The notes under the pieces are model-generated. The model worked only from the letters and a program-made list of their open reading frames with translations, did not search any database and was not told the DNA's origin. Below, piece after piece: positions 24,321 to 30,834 of a DNA stretch of 32,893 nucleotides (positions are counted from its first letter, which is position 1; each line of letters starts with the position of its first letter). Source of the stretch: Chloroflexota bacterium (lineage in GTDB: Bacteria; Chloroflexota; Anaerolineae; Anaerolineales; UBA11858). The stretch lies in contig QMOK01000005.1 in assembly GCA_003648195.1 (NCBI GenBank), positions 1 through 32,893 on the forward strand, read 5' to 3'. The translations under genes were made by a program, and so were the position numbers.

Positions 24321-25826
24321 CTACCGAACAAAAATAATTGCCGTGGCATCCTCGTAGGCAACTTCCCAGGTCAATTCAGCCCGCAAGGCGTCACTCAAAG
24401 CCGAATCTACTGGCATAATCACCCAATCCACGCCATACTGCTCAAGAACATCCTCCCAGCCGTCACCCAGCGTAATCACACGCTCGTATTGGCGGGTGAG
24501 CGTCTCGCCGTAAAAGTCGGTCTGACCATCAATGAATACATTCTGCGCCGGCCATAGGCGGTACAGCAAATACCCGCCCCACGGAAAATAATTAAACATT
24601 TCTCCCTCTGGGGGATATTTCTCCACCCACGCCGCGGCCTGGACGGGAAAGGTGGTGCTAGAAAATTGGTTCCTCGATGAAGACATCGCCCCCTTGTGTA
24701 AGTCGGGGTGGTGACCAATATAAAACGTGAGTGCCACCCCCAAAACGACCAACACCATCCAGTAGCCGCGTCTCAGGTCAGCATCCACGCTCGAAATTCG
24801 CGCCTGCAAATTCTGGAACCACGTAAATTTCCTCTCTTGAATCACATCCCTGGCAAGAGCGGCCAAAATTGGCGCGGATAAAACAGCATAAAGCGGGATG
24901 TTGCGAGTGCTGTACAATCCCATAGCTGTCCACCCAGCCACAAGAAAGAGATGCGCCAAAGGCACACGTGACCGTCTAAGCCCCAGCAACAAAAGCGAAA
25001 GAGCAATTAAGCCCAAAAACGGCCACGTGCTCAAGCTATGAAAATTCGGAGGCAAATATTCCGCTGTGTGCCCCACCAAATAACTGTTTCGCACGTAACC
25101 CACGCTGGTCGCCCAAATATGCCATCCCGCCGGGTTCAAAAGTGACGCCGCCAAGGAGGCGGTTCCGCCTAGCAGCCAGGGTTTCCATCTCTGCCAAGAC
25201 CCCCAGCCTTTTTCTAGCAATTCACCCGCCACATACATCCCCAAGAGCATAAAGCCGGCAATAAAAGCTCCGTGTAAATTGACCCAGAAAAGCATCAGCA
25301 AAGGAAGATTCCACCAACGCCCGCCTTGCCCTTGGCGTAATCGCTCCAATTGACCTGCCCAGAGAACCACAAATAAAATGGTGACCAAATGTGGGCGCGC
25401 CAGCCAATGCAAGCTAGAAGCCGCCGCCGCCGCTAGGGAAAAGCCAAGGGAGAGAAGCACGCCGCCGCTAAGTTTCAAGCTCTGGCGGTAAACGCCCAAA
25501 AAGGTGAGCGCGATGAGCAGAGCACAAACGAAAACCACCCCATCCAGAGCGGCAAGACGATAGAAAACGGCGAAAACCACTTGTACCAGCCATTCGTGCG
25601 GAGTCAAGGATTCTCCCGCCATGGTATGCGAAAACACGTCTTGGGTGGGGATTACGCTTTCTTGCAACATGTACTCCCCCAAAGTGAGATGCCTCCCTAA
25701 ATCTCCATCTATGTTCATTAGACGCGGGCCAAGCGCGATTACACTAAAGAAAATAGCGATAAATAAAACATCCTCTAGGGATGGTAAGAGGTACTGCAAA
25801 AAACGCTCTACGCGAGACGTGCTCAT
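24321..25826 (-). CDS. GT-C-like membrane protein with soluble C-terminal domain (paralogue B)
   Basis: This 501-residue protein is a paralogue of the one at 18410-19927. Shared landmarks in the same order are the first-loop NIDGDLGRHL (38-47), PHEWLVQVVF, WVNLHGAFIAGF, FNYFPWGGYLLYRL and VFIDGQTDFYGE. It has about ten membrane helices followed by a soluble tail of about 110 residues. The ATG at 25826 overlaps the stop of the upstream gene by 4 bases (ATGA), showing translational coupling. Likely a polyprenyl-phosphate-sugar transferase, substrate unknown. The two copies bracket the DUF4956-CotH-phosphoesterase genes. Confidence 0.65.
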   Translation of the reverse strand: MSTSRVERFLQYLLPSLEDVLFIAIFFSVIALGPRLMNIDGDLGRHLTLGEYMLQESVIPTQDVFSHTMAGESLTPHEWLVQVVFAVFYRLAALDGVVFVCALLIALTFLGVYRQSLKLSGGVLLSLGFSLAAAAASSLHWLARPHLVTILFVVLWAGQLERLRQGQGGRWWNLPLLMLFWVNLHGAFIAGFMLLGMYVAGELLEKGWGSWQRWKPWLLGGTASLAASLLNPAGWHIWATSVGYVRNSYLVGHTAEYLPPNFHSLSTWPFLGLIALSLLLLGLRRSRVPLAHLFLVAGWTAMGLYSTRNIPLYAVLSAPILAALARDVIQERKFTWFQNLQARISSVDADLRRGYWMVLVVLGVALTFYIGHHPDLHKGAMSSSRNQFSSTTFPVQAAAWVEKYPPEGEMFNYFPWGGYLLYRLWPAQNVFIDGQTDFYGETLTRQYERVITLGDGWEDVLEQYGVDWVIMPVDSALSDALRAELTWEVAYEDATAIIFVR

Positions 25827-27400
25827 TCTTCCTCCATTTTATGTTTACGGTCAAAATGCCATATTCCCCACAGGCTTGATAAAGCCAGAGCAACGCATGC
25901 CCACGCCCCAGGCGAGTTATCCCCGCGCAAGCGAGCGTGCAGCCACCAAAAATCGATTGTGTTCCGGCGCAAGAACTCGCTTTGGAGCAATTCTACCCCA
26001 TTCTGAACACCCGCGCCCGCCAAAACAAGTTTTTCCATTTGGGAAGTTGCTGCCTTCCAGGTGTTTTTTTGACGATAGGCGGTTGCTAGCTCTAGTGCAG
26101 TAGGCCATTGTTTCGCTAAAGGAGATTTTTCAAGTTGATAAATAGTTTCTTTGTAGGCTTGGGCCTGGTTAGGGTTTTCGGCTAGTTGTGTTGTTAAATA
26201 CCGGCTGTGATCAACTAAAATTGCGGGGAATTGGAGGAAAAAGCCCAATGCGAAGAGGCTCCAAAATATCAGACGGCGCCATTTTATTTGAGTGCTTTCT
26301 AAAAGGGCGCAGAGGGGCAAGTGGCTCACTATCACTACGGGTAACAAAAAACGCGGCCCCCAATTAAAGCCGCCTGTCCAAAAATTGTAAGGGGCGTAGA
26401 AAAGGAAAAATCCCAGCCACAAGCCAATGAGCAACCAAGTTTCGGCGCGGAAGCGTTTATAAAAGATTGCCAAGGCTGCCAGGCTGAGGAGGAGAAGCGG
26501 GGCATACAAAAATACGCCTTTGCCGGGACTAAATAACAAGCCGTATAATCCGTTTAAGATGGGTGTTGTCCAGGCTACTTCCGCGTACCCGGTCGTGAGC
26601 GGAGAGCCAAATCTTTGCCAATTATACAGCCCTGTTGCGCTCAAAGAAAGAAAGCCCGCCACCCCAAACGGGAGAACCGCTTGCCAGCGTTTTTCGGGGG
26701 GCGAAACGGCGACTATGTAAATAAACAAAGCGGGAATAGCTATGGCCGCGCTAAGCCGAAAGAGGAGCATAAGCCCCACGGCAGAGGCGGAAATCCACAG
26801 CCAGCGATTTTCGGTTGTCTGCCGCCAGCGGTAAGCGGCGTAGACCGCTCCTAGAAGGAGGAGCGCCGTGCTCGGTTGCGGGTAAAAGGTTTTTGTGTAA
26901 GGCCAAGCAAAGGATGAGAAAATAGCGCCCAGGGCTGCTACGCGGCTGGTGTTTCGCTGGTAGCCCAGCGTTTCGCCAAAGTGTGCTAACAACGCTCCCA
27001 CCCCAGCTAGGGCAATGGCGTTTAGCCAGGAGACAGCTAGGCGCGCCGTGTCGGTCTTATTTTCGAAAATCGCTCCCCAAACGTTCCCAGCCAGGTAAAG
27101 CGGAATAGCCGCTAAGGATTGTCCCATGCCATATTTGGAGTAGGTTTGCCCGTCCCGCCCCGGAATGGCCGATGTGGTTTCTATAGATTCGTTCTGTCGG
27201 GGGAGAAAAAGCGGGGACTGCGTGCTGGGGATGGTTAACGATTCGCGTCCGACCGCTATCCCTTGCCCGTTGAGCAAATTTTGGGTGACGCGGTACATGG
27301 TCTCTTCGTCTCCGCCTACCAGGTGGCCGCCCGCGCTTAATATCAGCACCGAAAGCAGTAAACTCCAGAAAGCCCAATTAGAAAGTTTCTCCGATTTCAA
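25823..27400 (-). CDS. GT39-like membrane glycosyltransferase
   Basis: The start is TTG at 27400: the frame begins there, AAAAGG lies 9 bases upstream inside the end of the previous gene, and the next ATG would remove the first helix and the catalytic loop. The 525-residue protein has about ten helices. The first loop contains GGDEETMYRVTQNLLNG (about 28-44), the Asp-Glu motif of protein O-mannosyltransferase-like (GT39/PMT_2) enzymes. A long loop with SKYGMGQSLAAIPLYL (about 87-102) follows. The C-terminal region carries an alpha-helical segment (about 395-470). Sugar and acceptor are unknown. It overlaps the next gene by 4 bases. Confidence 0.65.
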   Translation of the reverse strand: MKSEKLSNWAFWSLLLSVLILSAGGHLVGGDEETMYRVTQNLLNGQGIAVGRESLTIPSTQSPLFLPRQNESIETTSAIPGRDGQTYSKYGMGQSLAAIPLYLAGNVWGAIFENKTDTARLAVSWLNAIALAGVGALLAHFGETLGYQRNTSRVAALGAIFSSFAWPYTKTFYPQPSTALLLLGAVYAAYRWRQTTENRWLWISASAVGLMLLFRLSAAIAIPALFIYIVAVSPPEKRWQAVLPFGVAGFLSLSATGLYNWQRFGSPLTTGYAEVAWTTPILNGLYGLLFSPGKGVFLYAPLLLLSLAALAIFYKRFRAETWLLIGLWLGFFLFYAPYNFWTGGFNWGPRFLLPVVIVSHLPLCALLESTQIKWRRLIFWSLFALGFFLQFPAILVDHSRYLTTQLAENPNQAQAYKETIYQLEKSPLAKQWPTALELATAYRQKNTWKAATSQMEKLVLAGAGVQNGVELLQSEFLRRNTIDFWWLHARLRGDNSPGAWACVALALSSLWGIWHFDRKHKMEEE

Positions 27401-27402
27401 TT

Positions 27403-29040
27403 CTATAAACCTTTTGCGTTTAAATCTAACTCAGGGGGTCTTATTATTTCTGAAAGCGCGTAAAAAATGTGATAGTCACCAATTTCCTTTTCCTCCCAGG
27501 TAATTCCATGCGCGGTGAAGTTCTCACGCAGGGCGGCGTTGAGCGCGGGGTGATTGGTGGTGATGTAAGCAACTTCGTCCGCTTGCGCCACCATTTTGTC
27601 GTAGGGCGCGTACCGGTCATCGCGGGGAGTAAACCGAAAATCGCTGTGGTAAGGCAAGCGAGGAATGAAGATTAGTTCTTCTTGGGAAAGGAAGGCCAAG
27701 GGGTAAGCGACCCAATAATTGGTATAACCTCGGTTTATATTTTGCTCTTCGAGAAAAGCGATTAGATCATCCATGTAGTCGTGGTCAACCTGGGCTATGA
27801 CGTCAAATTGGGTAGTGATGCCAGGGGGATATTTGCAGGCCATTTGAATTGTGCCGCCCAAATTAAAAACAAGAATCATTAATAATAATCCCCATGATAA
27901 GATTTTGCTTTTATCAACGTAAGAAATAATCATATCCGCTGCGAAGAGAGCCATGGGAACGGCGAGGGGAACAAAATAGCGGCCTGAAGGATCATTGCCA
28001 AAGGGGGTAAAGATAAAGCCCAAAAACAGCGTGAGCATAACGGCTCCTATTAAACCCACTTTTGCGCGATTGAGCTGTTTAGGATAAATTCGCCGCACGC
28101 TGTACACCATAACGCCGACCCAAAACATGAGCAAAAAGGGCAGCAGCGGAAACATTAGCCAGGTGACGGCCCAGGGGGGGCGCAAGCCAAAAGTTACGGT
28201 ACTTCCTAGTAGAAGTAAATTGAATAATCGTCCAAACGGCTTGAGCAAAGCGGGGACGGCAGTGATATTGGCGATGGCTCCACCGCTTAATTCTGAAATC
28301 ATATCACCCCACCCATGGATAGAAGCATATACCCACCAGGGAGCGGCTCCCACCATCACCCCAGCCAATAATCCGCCCAGGGCTTTTCCCACCTCTAAGC
28401 GTTCCCCACCTTTCCACAATTGCACTATCTTCCACAGCAAATAAAGCCCTGCGGGCAAGCTATAAACCAGCGACAGGCCAAATATCCACCATCCCACGCC
28501 TGCCATCCCGCCCCACAACAACCATCGCCACCAAGGAACGTTTTTTTTGTCTTCTATATTGTTGGCTATACGCAAAGTGCATATTAAAAGCAAGTTGCCC
28601 AATAGCAGGGCTTCGCCGTAGCCGCCCAAAGTAACAGTGGTATATAAAGAAACGTTCACCGTGGGGACAGCCATTAAAAGCGCGGCAATTTTTCCAATCT
28701 CGCGACTACCAAAGGCGATTTTGCCTAATTGAAATGTTGTCACCACCGTGCCCAGATACAATAAACTTTGGACGAAACGCAGCACCCATATTTGTTCGCC
28801 AAATATCCGAAAGCCGAAAGATACCAGTAAGGCATCTAGACTGCCCATGTAGGCCTGCCCGTAGAAAAAGATGGGGAGTTCGCCTTGTGTAATGTGCCGG
28901 GCCATGAGTGCTACCACGGCTTCATCGGCGTTAAATGACAGCACGCCGGAAAGCACCAGCCATGTTTTCATGGCGATTGCCGCAAAAATAGCCAACCAAA
29001 GAATATTTAACTCCAACTGTCCTATTTTTATTTTTCCCAT
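27403..29040 (-). CDS. GT39-like membrane glycosyltransferase, first gene of the envelope operon
   Basis: This 545-residue protein of about ten helices has FNADEAVVALMARHI (about 36-50) in the first extracytoplasmic loop, the DE motif of GT39/PMT_2 enzymes, followed by FFYGQAYMGSLDALL (about 58-72), a segment typical of this group in Chloroflexota. The C-terminal 100 residues are soluble. GGGGAG lies 5 bases before ATG 29040 and a near-consensus promoter lies 60-90 bases upstream. Every gene from here to 18410 is on the same strand with gaps of at most 23 bases, so this appears to lead a long operon. Confidence 0.7.
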   Translation of the reverse strand: MGKIKIGQLELNILWLAIFAAIAMKTWLVLSGVLSFNADEAVVALMARHITQGELPIFFYGQAYMGSLDALLVSFGFRIFGEQIWVLRFVQSLLYLGTVVTTFQLGKIAFGSREIGKIAALLMAVPTVNVSLYTTVTLGGYGEALLLGNLLLICTLRIANNIEDKKNVPWWRWLLWGGMAGVGWWIFGLSLVYSLPAGLYLLWKIVQLWKGGERLEVGKALGGLLAGVMVGAAPWWVYASIHGWGDMISELSGGAIANITAVPALLKPFGRLFNLLLLGSTVTFGLRPPWAVTWLMFPLLPFLLMFWVGVMVYSVRRIYPKQLNRAKVGLIGAVMLTLFLGFIFTPFGNDPSGRYFVPLAVPMALFAADMIISYVDKSKILSWGLLLMILVFNLGGTIQMACKYPPGITTQFDVIAQVDHDYMDDLIAFLEEQNINRGYTNYWVAYPLAFLSQEELIFIPRLPYHSDFRFTPRDDRYAPYDKMVAQADEVAYITTNHPALNAALRENFTAHGITWEEKEIGDYHIFYALSEIIRPPELDLNAKGL

Positions 29041-29098
29041 ATTGCTCTCCCCACAAATTTTGTCTCAAATACTTTTCATAATCTTAATACGTACTTAT

Positions 29099-29127
29099 AA
29101 TATAGGCAACTACTTTGGCAATGTCAA
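29099..29127 (-). promoter_or_regulatory. Promoter of the envelope glycosyltransferase operon
   Basis: On the minus strand TTGACA (29122-29127, perfect), 17 bases, TATATT (29099-29104, 5 of 6). It lies at the edge of the dispersed repeat at 29131-29223. The leader to ATG 29040 is about 50 bases. Confidence 0.7.
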
Positions 29128-29130
29128 CTT

Positions 29131-29223
29131 AATATCGCTGCGAGTGGCATTTTTTGCCCCACAGCAGTCTCCCATACGGTCCAGAGGATTGCTTCAGCGG
29201 AAAACACCACTTCGCAATGACAT
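29131..29223. repeat. Imperfect palindromic dispersed repeat, copy 2
   Basis: This is a second copy of the 93-bp core at 6417-6509, in the same orientation. Shared words include GGCATTTTTT, CAGTCTCCCA, GATTGCTTCAGCGG and CTTCGCAATGACAT, and GCTGAGTAG follows nearby. Many single differences show the copies are old or independently inserted. It fills the gap between two divergent glycosyltransferase genes. The rest of the gap (29224-29374) shows no gene. Confidence 0.75.
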
Positions 29224-29374
29224 CAGGGCAATGAGACGGCTGAGTAGCCACTAATTTGGTAAGTTTTAAATGCGGTGAACTCATTGCGACAATATTAGTA
29301 AGTATTTGCTCGCCATTTACAACTCGGTGTGATATTAGTATTGTAGACCCTACCCCAAAAAGGGACAACCCTGA

Positions 29375-30667
29375 ATGAAAAATTTTCTCACCCGCCACTG
29401 GCTATTTTTACTCGTTCTTAGCGCGTTCACGGCTTTCTATCTTTGGGGCGTTAGCGTCATCCCGTTCCATCCCGATGAGAGTACTCAAACCTATATGAGC
29501 CAGGACTTCACCAAATTATTCACCCAACCACTATCCATGGCTTGGAAACCGGGCCAAAACCCCGCCCCAGAGCAACTCCTCCGCGAATTGGACGCGCCAC
29601 TCACAAAATATCTCATTGGTCTCGGAAGAACGCTCAGCGGCCAACCATCTTTACATTCAGACTGGAATTGGAGCGCGTCTTGGGAAGAGAATCAACAAGC
29701 AGGCGCACTTCCTTCTACCGCGCTACTCATCGCGGCCAGAGTGAGCATTTGCATTCTTCTCCCGTTCAGCCTTACATTTACATACCTCACCGCAAGCCGG
29801 TTGAAGAATCGCTGCGTGGGCATTCTCGCCGCCATACTTTTGGGAACAAACGCCTTGGTTCTCCTCCACGCCCGCCGCGCGATGGCAGAAGGCACGCTCC
29901 TTTTTGGAGTAACATTCCTTTTATGGAGCCTGCTTGACGGGCATAAACATCCCTGGCTCACCGGCCTGGCAATGGCGGTCGCATTCAACGCCAAACAATC
30001 CACGCTGGCGCTCTTTCCCATTGGTGCGCTAGCCGTAATTTGGCTGCCCCAACACACCCAGCATAAACTACGCCAAATCATCATCAACGCCCTCCAATAT
30101 CTTGTTGTTTTCCTCCTCGTATTTCTACTTCTCAACCCCCTCTATTGGAAAAACCCAATCCAAGCCGGACAAGCTAGCTGGAACGCTCGAAAAGAATTAT
30201 CGCGGCTTCAAATGGCTGACCTAAACCGTCTAGCCCCACACCAGGCTCTCTCCACGCCCCAAGAAAGAACCATAGCCCTAATAGCCAACCTCTACCTCAC
30301 TCCGCCTAGTTTTGCAGAATTTGGGAATTACTTGGGGGAAACCCGCCAAGCGGAGGAAGAATACCTCAGCGTTCCGGGGCACGCCCTGGCGCGCGGGCTG
30401 CTCCCGGGCGGGATTCTTCTGGCATTCATGCTGGGAGGTGTTATTCTAGCGGGGGTGCACCTCCCCAAAGAATCGCCACTACTTCGCCGTCAACTAACCT
30501 TGCTGCTCCTTGCTTTCTTCGCCCAAACCGCCATCATACTAATAGCCATCCCCATCCCCTGGCAGCGCTACACCATCCCCATCATTCCATTCCTCTGCAT
30601 CCTAACAGCCTACGGCGTTATCCCATTCTTGCCCAAATCTAAAAAACAGCAAGAAAAAACTGTTTAG
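29375..30667 (+). CDS. GT39-like membrane glycosyltransferase
   Basis: This 430-residue protein of about ten helices has FHPDESTQTYMSQDF (30-44) in its first loop, the DE motif of PMT_2/GT39 enzymes. A helical segment with ILLGTNALVLLHARRAMAEGTLLFGVTF (about 154-181) matches the region in the family with the conserved Arg and Glu that follow helix four. It probably transfers a sugar from a polyprenyl phosphate donor outside the membrane. AAAAAGGGA lies about 10 bases before the ATG. It is divergent from the large minus-strand operon. It lacks the long soluble tail seen in its neighbours. Confidence 0.75.
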   Translation: MKNFLTRHWLFLLVLSAFTAFYLWGVSVIPFHPDESTQTYMSQDFTKLFTQPLSMAWKPGQNPAPEQLLRELDAPLTKYLIGLGRTLSGQPSLHSDWNWSASWEENQQAGALPSTALLIAARVSICILLPFSLTFTYLTASRLKNRCVGILAAILLGTNALVLLHARRAMAEGTLLFGVTFLLWSLLDGHKHPWLTGLAMAVAFNAKQSTLALFPIGALAVIWLPQHTQHKLRQIIINALQYLVVFLLVFLLLNPLYWKNPIQAGQASWNARKELSRLQMADLNRLAPHQALSTPQERTIALIANLYLTPPSFAEFGNYLGETRQAEEEYLSVPGHALARGLLPGGILLAFMLGGVILAGVHLPKESPLLRRQLTLLLLAFFAQTAIILIAIPIPWQRYTIPIIPFLCILTAYGVIPFLPKSKKQQEKTV

Positions 30668-30722
30668 AATAATCCTTTACACCCTCCCAGAGGACTATTT
30701 GTAGCCAAAAGAGGAAAAATAG

Positions 30723-30750
30723 TTCAAAAACTAACATATTCTGCTATAAT
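30723..30750 (+). promoter_or_regulatory. Promoter of the TPR-repeat gene
   Basis: TTCAAA (30723-30728), 16 bases, TATAAT (30745-30750, perfect) with a TG extension. Transcription would start near 30757, about 78 bases before ATG 30835. GGGGAG at 30820-30825 is the ribosome-binding site, 9 bases from the start. Confidence 0.6.
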
Positions 30751-30834
30751 GTTAATGTTATTAAAATAAAGTTTTGCAAAGTAATAATTGTGCCTCCGAT
30801 AACATAACCATTTTATAATGGGGAGCGTTTTCTT

